The translations under genes and the position numbers were made by a program. Below, piece by piece: positions 25,024 to 33,701 of a stretch of 34,958 nucleotides of DNA. The notes beneath the pieces were generated by a model. The model had not been told where the DNA came from. It did no database searches and worked only from the letters and a program-made list of their open reading frames with translations. This DNA is from Planctomycetota bacterium (lineage in GTDB: Bacteria; Planctomycetota; GCA-2746535). The stretch lies in the NCBI GenBank assembly GCA_002746535.1, contig NVWA01000018.1, positions 1 to 34,958 on the forward strand, given 5' to 3'. Position 1 is the first letter of the stretch; each line of letters opens with the position of its first letter.

Positions 25024-25247
25024 AACTATCCTTAATAAAAATTTTGCATTATAGTAAATTTTAATTCTTACCATAATGAAATTTAATCAAACAGTAGCGA
25101 TTCAAATTTTATAAACGGAAATATTAAGCTACTAGTACCATTACTTGAAATTATGAAATGGATCAATTTAAAAAATTGAATTTATTAATTGGTGAGACTG
25201 TCTTTTAGAATTAATTAGGTATTTAAATTATTGGGAAAAAGGTAGAC

Positions 25248-25306
25248 ATCTGTTGAATTTTATAATCCGCTATGAACAGCGACATGATAATGAAAATTCA
25301 ACAGAT
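25248..25306 (-). terminator. long hairpin directly after flgM
   Basis: Arms ATCTGTTGAATTTT (25248-25261) and AAAATTCAACAGAT (25293-25306) pair perfectly over 14 bp. The 31-base loop holds a second small stem, CGCT-ATGAAC-AGCG (25268-25281). The right arm touches the flgM stop codon. It lacks a long T tract, so it could be a terminator, an mRNA-stabilising structure or a small mobile-element relic. Confidence 0.5.
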
Positions 25307-25579
25307 TTAAAATAAGTCTTCTAAAAGATTGTCCAATGCTTTATCTAGATTATCGTCTGAAACATACGAGCCATTGTCGATAGCTTGTTTAATTTCAGCA
25401 ATTTTTGCTTCTCTAACATCTGGTACTTTGCTCAAAGCATTTAAAAATTGTGCTTCAGATGAAACAGAAACTGAATCAGATTTTGTCTTATCACTAGATG
25501 TAGCATCAGCCGTCTGATTTCCGTAAGCTTTACTAGCCCCCTTAACTTGCTGTGGAGGCAAATTTGGTGGTATTTTCAT
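25307..25579 (-). CDS. flgM: FlgM-like anti-sigma-28 factor
   Basis: The 90-residue protein has the FlgM pattern: a disordered, polar N terminus (1-35), then VSVSSEAQFLNALSKV, PDVREAKIAEIKQAIDNGSY and a C-terminal DNLDKALDNLLEDLF, matching the sigma-28-binding helices. FlgM holds FliA inactive until it is exported through the finished flagellar hook. The start is very strong, with AGGAGGAGAT 4 bp before the ATG. No flagellar gene lies in the window. It is a single-gene unit, divergent from the lipoprotein gene, with CCGATAA boxes upstream on its strand that recall the -10 element of sigma-28 promoters. Confidence 0.85.
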   Translation of the reverse strand: MKIPPNLPPQQVKGASKAYGNQTADATSSDKTKSDSVSVSSEAQFLNALSKVPDVREAKIAEIKQAIDNGSYVSDDNLDKALDNLLEDLF

Positions 25580-25651
25580 GGTATCTCCTCCTATAAATTA
25601 TAGCGCTTCCAGACGCTAAAAAATCAATATTAAAAGTCTATGTATTTATCT

Positions 25652-25828
25652 TCGGTAAAACTATTAATATTCTTAAGCAGTAATCTAAATTATCGGTAAC
25701 TTTTCTTCTTTATTTTTGACGATATGTGTAAAATTTCAATAATAAAACTATTTTTCGAGGAAAATTATTAAAATCAAGTTACTAAATGAAAATTAAAGTT
25801 TAACTATTATTTATAATATTATCGGTAA
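25652..25828 (-). promoter_or_regulatory. repeated TTACCGA(TAA) boxes upstream of flgM
   Basis: On the minus strand TTACCGATAA occurs at 25690-25699 and 25819-25828, and TTACCGA at 25652-25658. CCGATAA is the core of the sigma-28 -10 element (GCCGATAA), but the -35 TAAA at the expected 15-bp distance is only approximate. They could be promoter elements or operator sites shared with the divergent lipoprotein gene. The rest of 25580-25916 is AT-rich with no gene seen. Confidence 0.35.
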
Positions 25829-25916
25829 ATATGGATCAATAGATAAAGATAATTGATAATAAATGCATAGAAATGTGAATTTAAAAACTAATTTTTAATA
25901 ACCCTTTTTAGGATTA

Positions 25917-27611
25917 ATGATGACGACCAACAATATTCAAATAGCAAATAAAACTGCCCTATTTACGACCCAAGTATTTTTATTAATTTTCATGGTTTCA
26001 TGCGGAAGTGGTGGAGGTGGATCGACGACGACTCCAATTCCAACCACGACTACAACTATTACCGTTGGCCAACTTCCCACTAAAAGTAGTTCGACATTTT
26101 CATATGTCAGTGGTGGACAGCAATTTTCGGTTGAAAGCGTTCCAGCAGGAAGTTCGGTTGGAGTAGCTGTATTTCGGAATTCTGCTACAACAAATGAAAG
26201 TAGTGATCTAACAATAGGAAATCAGCAATTTTCGAAAAAAGAAATTTCGGCAAAAATATTAAAATATTCTAAACCTTTGAGAGGTCAAAAGGTTAAAGAC
26301 AAGATGTTTAAATTTTCATTTACACCAAATGATAGAGTAAAAAAATCATCAAAAAAGAGTACTAGAGTTGATGATCCAATTGGCACTAGAGACAGCTTTT
26401 ATCATAGTGAAACAAAACACCCCACTACTGGTGAAAGAGTTGAAGAACTACAAGCATTTGAATTGATGTACAAAAGTTCAAAATGTTTAATTTACTCTGA
26501 AGTAAATGATGATACAGACACAACCTATATTACCCTTTCTAGATCTCAATTTATTGGAGATGCATTTTCTACAAGCAATTCCTTTAATAGTACAAGTGAA
26601 CCCATTTTTGACGTCGTCACCAAAACCTTTGGTAGCCCTTGGGGAATTGATTCAGATGGCAATAAAGTTGGCGATGGTGGTAGAGACGGCGAAGCACCAG
26701 TCATTATATTGATCTACAACGGCAGTTTTGATCAATCAACCTTAGGGTACTTTTATCCTGTTGATGAAAAAGAAAAAGGTTTTATTAATCCAAGTGATAA
26801 CTACGTCTCAAACGGAGCTGAAATTGTCTACATAAATCGATTTGTCGCTGATGACGATATTGACGTTCTTGGAACTTTAGCGCATGAATTTCAACATCTA
26901 TGTGAATTTAATCAAAAGGAAGGTGTTAATGGAACTTTCCCTGTAATTGAATTTAACAGTGACACAACCAATCAATTAATATCCGTCTTATTTAATGAAG
27001 GTAAATCTGTTTTATGCGAAGAGTTAAATGGATTTTCGTTAGAGATCACATCTTCTTCTACTGAAATAGGAAACGGATTCATTTTCAATGCAGTAAACTC
27101 TTACTTTAATTTAATTTCCTTTAAAAAAACGTCTTCATTACCTAATTTTTTTGCTTTTGAAGGTGGTGGTGATGATTATGGGAAAGGATATCTTTTCTGG
27201 CGGTTTATTTATGACACCTATGGTGCTGCAGTAGTAACTAGTGCTTCAAAAAGTTCTGACTATGCACCCAAAAGCATAGAAACCGCAACGGGAAAAGATA
27301 TTGATGTTTTGATCCAACAATTCCAGATGGCCTTGATGCAATTAAATTCAGGTTCCCCTTCTGACGCATCGAATAAAATTTCATCAATAGATGTCACCAA
27401 AACATATTTTAGCACAAAAGGGGTTTCATTAGGTAAATTTGACGGATTAACATATGAAACAGGATTTCCAGGATCTGTCATAAAAAATGATGACACCTAC
27501 TTGTTCAAATTTTATAAAATAAACCCTGTAGATGGTAAAGTTTCATTTACTGCTGATAATTTAGAAAGCGCATCAAGTTTTTCAATTTTTACGACTATCA
27601 TTAACAAATAA
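25917..27611 (+). CDS. lipoprotein with HEFQH zinc-metalloprotease motif, paralogue 1
   Basis: The 564-residue lipoprotein has signal helix 14-28, lipobox MVSC (C29), a glycine/serine/threonine-rich linker (30-55), a conserved domain at about 150-480, and a beta-rich C terminus. The zinc motif HEFQH (323-327) is followed by FNEGKS, with E361 as the likely third ligand, suggesting a gluzincin peptidase related to the M30 (hyicolysin-like) family. It would be anchored at the cell surface or in the periplasm. AGGA lies 3 bp before the ATG; a second ATG follows at 25920. It is a tandem paralogue of the next gene, sharing DP(I)GTRD, KSSKCLIYSE and YGKGYLFWR. The protease role is inferred from motifs only. 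Confidence 0.75.
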   Translation: MMTTNNIQIANKTALFTTQVFLLIFMVSCGSGGGGSTTTPIPTTTTTITVGQLPTKSSSTFSYVSGGQQFSVESVPAGSSVGVAVFRNSATTNESSDLTIGNQQFSKKEISAKILKYSKPLRGQKVKDKMFKFSFTPNDRVKKSSKKSTRVDDPIGTRDSFYHSETKHPTTGERVEELQAFELMYKSSKCLIYSEVNDDTDTTYITLSRSQFIGDAFSTSNSFNSTSEPIFDVVTKTFGSPWGIDSDGNKVGDGGRDGEAPVIILIYNGSFDQSTLGYFYPVDEKEKGFINPSDNYVSNGAEIVYINRFVADDDIDVLGTLAHEFQHLCEFNQKEGVNGTFPVIEFNSDTTNQLISVLFNEGKSVLCEELNGFSLEITSSSTEIGNGFIFNAVNSYFNLISFKKTSSLPNFFAFEGGGDDYGKGYLFWRFIYDTYGAAVVTSASKSSDYAPKSIETATGKDIDVLIQQFQMALMQLNSGSPSDASNKISSIDVTKTYFSTKGVSLGKFDGLTYETGFPGSVIKNDDTYLFKFYKINPVDGKVSFTADNLESASSFSIFTTIINK

Positions 27612-27614
27612 ACG

Positions 27615-27645
27615 ATAATTTAGAGCTATTTTAGCTCTAAATTAT
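27615..27645 (+). terminator. strong hairpin between the paralogous lipoprotein genes
   Basis: A perfect 14-bp stem (ATAATTTAGAGCTA, loop TTT, TAGCTCTAAATTAT) starts 4 bp after the stop codon of paralogue 1. It is followed by AT-rich sequence but no real T tract. It probably ends or attenuates transcription, so the second gene may have its own promoter. Confidence 0.6.
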
Positions 27646-27767
27646 TAATCAATATAATGTTTAATAAATCTAACATTTTATGGTTATTAATTATTCATAT
27701 TTCGCCGAATACTATAAGTGATTAAGATACGAAATAAATTAAGCAATGTTTTTAGTTTCAATGAAAA

Positions 27768-29471
27768 ATGATGAATTCAATTAAGCAAACATACAAATAC
27801 TCCACACTATTAATTATCTCATTTGTATTATTCTCTTGTGGAAGTGGAGGCAGCGATTCAAGTGACAATGGATCTAATCCCATACCTCCCACTAATGGCG
27901 AGCCCACTTCTGGGAATAATAAAACTTTAGCACCAGAAATTCTACCAACTTTTCAAAATGGGACGTTTTTATATACAGAAAATAACCAAAAATTTGAATC
28001 CGAGAACCTGACTACGTCAAACTCAATTTTTACGGCTGTATTTAGAAATTCTGCTAGTACAAACGAGACTGAAGATTTAAATATAGCAGATGAAAACTTT
28101 AATGACTCGACGACTAGCACTGAAACCACATCAGCTAAACAACTAAAAACCTATATAGAAAAAAATCATAGATGCGGTTCCTATAAAAAAGATAATTTAA
28201 AAGCACCTTATTTATATTCAAAACGAAATGGAAAATCAAAAAATAAACATAAGAAGAAAAACAGAATAGATGATGCCATTGGTACACGCGACACGTTCTT
28301 TCATGATGAAGGGCCAGATAATGGAAAGGTTCTTGATTTTGAGTTACTTTATAAAAGCTCAAAATGCCTCATATACTCTGAAATAAATACTTCAACCAAC
28401 TTACCCTATGTTTCTCAATCTAGAGGTTCAGAGATCGGTGTGGTATTTAGTACAAACAATCCATATCACAAAGATGGAGAGCCCATTTTTGATACTGTTA
28501 CAAAAACCTTTGGCAACCCTTGGGGGATTGATTCTTCTGGCAATAAGATCAATAATGGCGGCAGAGATGAGGAAGCACCCGTACTAATTATTTTATTTAA
28601 TAGTGGTAGTTCAACCAATTTATTCGGATATTTCTACTGGGTCGATGAAGAAGAAAAAGGTTATGTAAACTCTGATGGTTATATCTCTAATGGTGCAGAA
28701 ATAATTTTTTTAAATCAACATTATGCTGATGATGATATTAACCTCTTCAGTACCTTATCACATGAGTTTCAACATTTGTGTGATTACAATCAAAAGTTTG
28801 TACTAAACGGCGATTTCACAACAACAATTACCTATCAAGCAAGCTACGATGAAGACACCCCCACGATGTTTAATGAAGGGAAATCAATGCTATGCGAAGA
28901 CTTATGCGGATTTTCTTTAGACGTAACTGAAAATGGTGGCGGAAAAGGAAATAAATTTATGTTTAATATGATTAATACATACAGAAATACACTATCAATT
29001 AATTCTAAAAGTTTTCTAAATTGGAATGGAGGCAGTGATTATGGTAAGGGATATTTATTCTGGAGATATATATATGATTCTTATGGCAGCGACATTCTAA
29101 AGAAAGCAGCAACAGATAAGTCTCTTCCCCCAGAAAGTCTTGAGGTCGCTACAAGTAAAAACTTTGATATCTTATTACAAGAATTTTTAATAGCATTAAT
29201 TCAAACTGAATCAAAAAATTCAAGTAGTGTGTATAAAATAACTTCCCTTGATATCACCAAAGATTATAAAGACACAAATGGAAATAGTTTAGGAAAGCTC
29301 CTACCTTTGAGCTTCATAGATGGCATACCAAATTCAAAAATTTCCAACAAAAACCCCTATGAAATTCGTTTATATAAGTTGCTTCCTAAAAATGGAAAAG
29401 TAAACTTCACCATTGATAATATTAAGGAAGAGTCAAGTTTTTCTATCTTCACAACCGTTATCGATGAATAA
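27768..29471 (+). CDS. lipoprotein with HEFQH zinc-metalloprotease motif, paralogue 2
   Basis: The 567-residue lipoprotein has lipobox LFSC (C24), a linker rich in Gly, Ser, Pro and Asn, and the same core as its upstream neighbour. HEFQH lies at 332-336, and E370 in FNEGKS is exactly 38 residues from the first histidine in both proteins. Shared blocks include IGTRDTFFH, SSKCLIYSE, PIFDTVTKTFG, YADDDINLFSTLSHEFQHL and YGKGYLFWRY. The basic stretch before the core (GKSKNKHKKKNRIDD) is stronger here and could be a processing site. Divergence is large in the N-terminal 150 residues and small around the active site, suggesting an old duplication with kept function. An acyltransferase gene follows after 5 bp. 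Confidence 0.75.
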   Translation: MMNSIKQTYKYSTLLIISFVLFSCGSGGSDSSDNGSNPIPPTNGEPTSGNNKTLAPEILPTFQNGTFLYTENNQKFESENLTTSNSIFTAVFRNSASTNETEDLNIADENFNDSTTSTETTSAKQLKTYIEKNHRCGSYKKDNLKAPYLYSKRNGKSKNKHKKKNRIDDAIGTRDTFFHDEGPDNGKVLDFELLYKSSKCLIYSEINTSTNLPYVSQSRGSEIGVVFSTNNPYHKDGEPIFDTVTKTFGNPWGIDSSGNKINNGGRDEEAPVLIILFNSGSSTNLFGYFYWVDEEEKGYVNSDGYISNGAEIIFLNQHYADDDINLFSTLSHEFQHLCDYNQKFVLNGDFTTTITYQASYDEDTPTMFNEGKSMLCEDLCGFSLDVTENGGGKGNKFMFNMINTYRNTLSINSKSFLNWNGGSDYGKGYLFWRYIYDSYGSDILKKAATDKSLPPESLEVATSKNFDILLQEFLIALIQTESKNSSSVYKITSLDITKDYKDTNGNSLGKLLPLSFIDGIPNSKISNKNPYEIRLYKLLPKNGKVNFTIDNIKEESSFSIFTTVIDE

Positions 29472-29476
29472 TTTTA

Positions 29477-30241
29477 GTGATCAAAATTAGATCTTTTTTA
29501 TTTTTTTGCCTTCTATTACCAACAGCCCTATTAAATGTTTTTTTTTGTTATTTCTCTTTATTAGTCACAGGTAAAAGACCCTACTGGGTTTTAAAAACAT
29601 ACGGAAAAATCATTAATTTTTTTCTTAGGGTCATAGGTAATATTTCCATTAATATTACAGGTTCGACGGATGTGAGATTAGAACCATCTGGAATCATCAT
29701 AGGAAATCATGTCAGTGCCATGGATACGATTTCTCTTCCTCCATTTTTAAAAAACATTGAATTTACTTTTGTCATCAAACAAAGTTTAATCGAATGGAAA
29801 TCTTTCCCTTTTAATTTAGGTTGCCGAGCCTTAGGATGCATACCTGTATCTAGAGAAGCAAATTCAGGCGACATGAATTTCATGATGGAAGAATTCAAAA
29901 AACGATTTGATAACAATGCAAGTGTCATGATTTACCCAAAAGGATCTAGAGAAAATGAATTAGAACCTTCAACTCTCATCCCACCTACAGCATTGTTAAT
30001 GGCAAAAAGATTAAAGGTCTCAGTATTGCCCGTATTTTTTGACACGGTAAATTGGAGCAATGGTAAAATAATTAAAGATGCCGGAAATCTTTATCCTGGA
30101 ATTGCACAAATACATATTGGTGAAGTTATTCCGCCAGAAGAAGTTAAAAATCTAAAGAAGACACATCAAAAAATATTAGATTTTTATCAAGAATGTTATC
30201 AGAAATCTCATAACATTAAAAAGATCTCAGAAACCAATTAA
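29477..30241 (+). CDS. PlsC-type 1-acylglycerol-3-phosphate acyltransferase
   Basis: This 254-residue membrane-associated acyltransferase of the PlsC/LPLAT family would add a fatty acid to lysophosphatidic acid or a similar acceptor at the inner membrane. The N-terminal helix is at about 6-30. The catalytic H-x4-D is NHVSAMD (H78, D83), and the acceptor-phosphate motif is YPKGSRE (153-159) in place of the usual FPEGTRS. The start is GTG, 5 bp after the preceding stop and with no clear ribosome site, so it is probably co-transcribed or coupled. It ends 19 bp before a convergent gene. The acceptor could also be an ornithine lipid or another lysolipid. Confidence 0.85.
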   Translation: MIKIRSFLFFCLLLPTALLNVFFCYFSLLVTGKRPYWVLKTYGKIINFFLRVIGNISINITGSTDVRLEPSGIIIGNHVSAMDTISLPPFLKNIEFTFVIKQSLIEWKSFPFNLGCRALGCIPVSREANSGDMNFMMEEFKKRFDNNASVMIYPKGSRENELEPSTLIPPTALLMAKRLKVSVLPVFFDTVNWSNGKIIKDAGNLYPGIAQIHIGEVIPPEEVKNLKKTHQKILDFYQECYQKSHNIKKISETN

Positions 30242-30260
30242 GATTAATAAAAATTATTGT

Positions 30261-31256
30261 TCATGTTTCAATTGGATTTAATTTTTCTAAAATCATTTGC
30301 ACTGTTATATCGACAATATCACTAGCATCACTTTTAATAACCCCTGGCAATTCATCAGGTACACTAACAATAGTCACGGCTTTTTTCCCAATGGGATGCC
30401 ATCTACCTGGATGTATTGGTCGCATTGTAGAAAAAAGCCCAATCGATTGAATGCCTGAGGCGGCAGCCATATGCAAAGGTCCAGTGCTACAAGCAATCAA
30501 AGCATGACTATTTTGAATTAGAGACAACAGTTCTTCTAAAGTTAATTGACCACAAATATTTTCAATATAATCCGTTTTCTCTATAAAAGGCTCAATTAAT
30601 TCCTTCTCCTCACTAGATCCAGTAAAAAGAACTTTAAAACCTAACGCCTGTAATTCATGAGATAAATTCACAAATTTCGCTATCCCCCACTCAACAGCAC
30701 TTCCTTTTGATTTTGCATGAAGTAAAACAATAGGCTTAGAACCCAAAAAACTATTCACTTTTTCTGTTGGCTTTATTTCATTAATTTTTGTCCAAGTTAT
30801 AAGATTCTCGATAGTTGGAGTGTTAAATTTAAAAGAAGATTTAAACAATTCACAATTTAATTGAGCTTCATGAAGATCAGAGCCTTTGCGTGTAAAAGAA
30901 ATTCTTTCATTACAATAAAATAAATGAAAAAATCGATGTGATGTTCCAACCCTATGAGGCACTTGAGCTTTCTTAACAATTTTTGCAATACTTTTCTTAG
31001 GAAAAACATGATAGAAATAATCGAGATTCAATTCTTTAATAAAATTTACGGCTTCTTCAAAAGATTTATTTTCTAATTCATCCCAGCTGATAAATCTATC
31101 TACAAAAGAAGCATTTTCTACAATGGGTTTGGTATAATTTTTTCCTAAAAATATTATTGTTGCATTTGGATCTTTTTCTTTAAGAAATCCAGCAAGAGGT
31201 AGCGTTAAAACGACATCGCCAATACTATCCGTTCGACTAATACAATAATTTGTCAT
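30261..31256 (-). CDS. glycosyltransferase family 9, heptosyltransferase-like
   Basis: This 331-residue GT-B enzyme of the ADP-heptose:LPS heptosyltransferase family has the N-terminal RTDSIGDVVLTLPLAG (acceptor-side GD motif, 8-23) and C-terminal LIACSTGPLHMAAASG, where the family has D-S-G-P-x-H but this protein has S-T-G-P-L-H. The later FSTMRPIHPGRWHPIG matches the variable tail of distant members. It transfers heptose or a related sugar onto LPS core at the cytoplasmic side. Its ATG overlaps the stop of the upstream GT9 gene by 4 bp (ATGA), so translation is coupled. It is third in a glycosyltransferase cluster. Confidence 0.88.
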   Translation of the reverse strand: MTNYCISRTDSIGDVVLTLPLAGFLKEKDPNATIIFLGKNYTKPIVENASFVDRFISWDELENKSFEEAVNFIKELNLDYFYHVFPKKSIAKIVKKAQVPHRVGTSHRFFHLFYCNERISFTRKGSDLHEAQLNCELFKSSFKFNTPTIENLITWTKINEIKPTEKVNSFLGSKPIVLLHAKSKGSAVEWGIAKFVNLSHELQALGFKVLFTGSSEEKELIEPFIEKTDYIENICGQLTLEELLSLIQNSHALIACSTGPLHMAAASGIQSIGLFSTMRPIHPGRWHPIGKKAVTIVSVPDELPGVIKSDASDIVDITVQMILEKLNPIET

Positions 31257-32320
31257 AAAGTATGATTTCGCAATTCTAGACTAGCAATCATCTCATCAGC
31301 CTTTTTTATTACAAACTCTGGTGAAATTAAGTTCATATATTCTTGTGCATTTTCCTTATTGACGTCAGATAATTTATCAATAATTTCTTCATCATTTAGT
31401 CCCAAAGCATCTTGTATATCAACAGCAACGTATCTTTCATCATCGTGGGGGTTCCAGCTCCATTTCGAAATATCGGGGCTAAATATTGAGAGCGTTGGCA
31501 CACCAAGACATTGAGCCATATGCCTTGGCCCACTATCATTACCAATCATAAAATCACATTGATAAAATAAACACGCCATATTTCTGATGCTTTCAATGGG
31601 CCAATCTAAATATATCGATGAAGTGTATTCAGATTCTTGCTGTAGCCTGACACATTCATCCCTTTCTTTATCTGTATGAAAAAAAATGATTTTTGCATCA
31701 TACTTTTCAATACAATGAGAAATAACTTTTAAAAAATTATCTTTAGGCCACTCTTTATAAACCCTACGGCTATTAACACCAAAAATGATTTTAAAATCAG
31801 TTTCCTTAATACCTCGGTCTTCTAGAATCGGTTTGAATTTACTTTTTTCGTCTTCACTTAAATGAATCTTGGCATGTTGAGATGATTCTATTTCCAACCC
31901 TGCCGCACGTACTAAATCCATGCGCATATCAATCGTATGCCTTTTGCCTTCACTGATCAAAGGAATTAACTTTTTATAGAACAAGCCTCTACCTTTAAAA
32001 TTAAAACTTATTGTGTTCGAGGCACCTGAAAGCAAGGCTATTAAACCCGTTCTAGGTTTACACAAAGCATCAAGCACTATGTCATATTTTTTCTTTCTGA
32101 CATAACGAATGACAGACAAATAATGTAAAAATCCTTTTGATTTATCCAATGCAATCACCTCATTAATAGCAGGATGACCATCAACGACATCCCTTGTGAA
32201 ACTTGCTACTAGATAATCGACTACATATTCAGGATAACTTTTCTTTATCGCAACACATAATTCTGATGAGATTAAGACATCACCTACTTGTTGAAATTGT
32301 ATAACTAATATCTTCTTCAT
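31253..32320 (-). CDS. glycosyltransferase family 9, heptosyltransferase-like
   Basis: This 355-residue GT-B enzyme is closer to the classic heptosyltransferases (RfaF/WaaF-type). The N terminus is ILVIQFQQVGDVLISSEL with the conserved GD, and the middle carries VNSRRVYKEWP (K and W typical of the nucleotide-sugar site). The C-terminal MIGNDSGPRHMAQCLGVPTL has the full D-S-G-P-x-H motif. It most likely adds an inner-core heptose to LPS. It lies 50 bp after the GT2 gene and overlaps the next GT9 gene by 4 bp. Both GT9 genes face convergent to the acyltransferase. The acceptor cannot be told from sequence. Confidence 0.9.
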   Translation of the reverse strand: MKKILVIQFQQVGDVLISSELCVAIKKSYPEYVVDYLVASFTRDVVDGHPAINEVIALDKSKGFLHYLSVIRYVRKKKYDIVLDALCKPRTGLIALLSGASNTISFNFKGRGLFYKKLIPLISEGKRHTIDMRMDLVRAAGLEIESSQHAKIHLSEDEKSKFKPILEDRGIKETDFKIIFGVNSRRVYKEWPKDNFLKVISHCIEKYDAKIIFFHTDKERDECVRLQQESEYTSSIYLDWPIESIRNMACLFYQCDFMIGNDSGPRHMAQCLGVPTLSIFSPDISKWSWNPHDDERYVAVDIQDALGLNDEEIIDKLSDVNKENAQEYMNLISPEFVIKKADEMIASLELRNHTL

Positions 32321-32370
32321 TAAAAAAATCTTTCAAATGCTATATAAAAATCATCAAAATTAAACGGCTT

Positions 32371-33150
32371 CTATTTATTTTTTTTATTTTTTTTATTTTC
32401 ATAAAGTTCCCATAAATATACATTTTTTAAAAATGAATATACACCTGCTGATGCTGAAGCAATCAGCCCTCTCAACCCATCAAAAATGGCTCTTTTAAAA
32501 ATATATTCTTTGAAAAAAGCAAAAGGAGGAGCAAATAACAATTTCAAAAGAAAAAATTTCTTTCCTGCTTTAAATCGATCCGAAGCTACATCATGAGCAT
32601 ATTTAAGTGTTCTTGAAAAATGATCGTTAATGTCTTCGTAGGAATAATGATCCAAATAACCATTCAAGCTACCAACTTCACCATCAATTAAAAGCAATTC
32701 ATGAACATTACTGCCATCCCATTTAGGATTTGCTGATGATTTAGCAAGACGCAGACGAGCATCTGGCATCCATGCATAATTCATAAATTTCCCGATATAA
32801 AATGTTCGCCGGCTTAAGAAATACCCCTCTTTATCACCCAATTGAACAGCTTGTAATATTTCTGATTTTAATTGTTCTGTGACGACTTCATCACTATCTA
32901 AACTAAGTATCCAGTCCCCAGTACATCGGCTTAAAGCTTCATTTTTTTGATTTGAATATCCGCGCCATTCTTCTTGAAAAACATTTGTTGTATACTCCTT
33001 GGCTATTTCAATGGTTCTATCTTTAGAATTATGATCAACGATTACAATGATTTCAAAAGCGAGATCTTTAATACTTTCAAGTACTTTTGTAATAGTGCCC
33101 TCATTATTACTACAAATAATGGGTACAGATATTTTAGGTAAATTTGACAT
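32371..33150 (-). CDS. glycosyltransferase family 2, WaaE/KdtX-like
   Basis: The 259-residue GT-A enzyme has a donor-binding N terminus (ISVPIICSNNEGTI), a VDHNSKDRT motif and the metal site DSDE (85-88). EEWRGYSNQKNEALS and WMPDARLRLAKSS are characteristic of the WaaE/KdtX branch, which adds glucose to the heptose of LPS inner core. The C-terminal region (about 190-245) has a membrane-binding hydrophobic segment. I chose this ATG because the open frame begins with an in-frame TTG four codons earlier; neither has a clear ribosome site. It is the first gene of the LPS glycosyltransferase cluster. The tail is very lysine- and asparagine-rich. Confidence 0.88.
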   Translation of the reverse strand: MSNLPKISVPIICSNNEGTITKVLESIKDLAFEIIVIVDHNSKDRTIEIAKEYTTNVFQEEWRGYSNQKNEALSRCTGDWILSLDSDEVVTEQLKSEILQAVQLGDKEGYFLSRRTFYIGKFMNYAWMPDARLRLAKSSANPKWDGSNVHELLLIDGEVGSLNGYLDHYSYEDINDHFSRTLKYAHDVASDRFKAGKKFFLLKLLFAPPFAFFKEYIFKRAIFDGLRGLIASASAGVYSFLKNVYLWELYENKKNKKNK

Positions 33151-33384
33151 ATCTAAATTCAATTTTTATTCTGCATTATACAATGAACAATATAAAATTC
33201 GCCTGTTTATCAAGTCCTAAAATAGTATCTTGTCCTCGTGAAGTTAGTAATTTATATCAGAACAAAATAGTCAACGCATTACCTATAAAATATTCATGAG
33301 ACAGCTTCTAATGTATCCCCAAGTATGTTCAGAGGGAACAATCAAAACACCTTTTATCATCAAAGTTACTTAATCTTTTTAGAA

Positions 33385-33675
33385 CTATTGAATATCTAGC
33401 TTCAAAACAATACCTTTTTCATTGATATTTTTCTTGGCTTTTTCTTTGTCTAAATAAAGCCCTTCGAAATGCTGAACTTCATGACTTTCATCGAAATTGT
33501 GTGAAACATATAATTCATCTTCAAATTTAAAATCAAAGTTTGTCTCATATTCTATAATACAGCCCATTGAAACAAATGGTCCATTCATAAACTTTGCAGC
33601 ATCTTCTTTACCAAGATATAATCCAACAGCATCTTTACTATTCATCATTTGAGAAACAACTACATAACAAATCAT
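33385..33675 (-). CDS. small protein with internal duplication, unknown
   Basis: The 96-residue soluble protein shows two similar halves. The first has ICYVVVSQ then VGLYLGKEDAAK, and the second has ELYVSHNF then EGLYLDKEKAKK. Each half is a strand, a loop and a G-x-Y-x-x-K-E-x-A helix start, a unit resembling small domains in uncharacterised proteins with the pattern YVV...GVYSSKEKA. GGGCGAG lies before the ATG. It is 26 bp downstream of the phosphoesterase-like gene on the same strand and may share its transcript. The 222 bp to the next gene hold only an implausible 25-codon ORF. Confidence 0.6.
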   Translation of the reverse strand: MICYVVVSQMMNSKDAVGLYLGKEDAAKFMNGPFVSMGCIIEYETNFDFKFEDELYVSHNFDESHEVQHFEGLYLDKEKAKKNINEKGIVLKLDIQ

Positions 33676-33701
33676 CTCGCCCGCCTACTTAAAATTTGAA
33701 T

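Noticed and set aside
33296..33373. Short plus-strand ORF of 25 codons in the gap between the GT2 and the small duplicated protein
   Set aside because: No ribosome binding site, no recognisable sequence, and opposite in strand to its neighbours.
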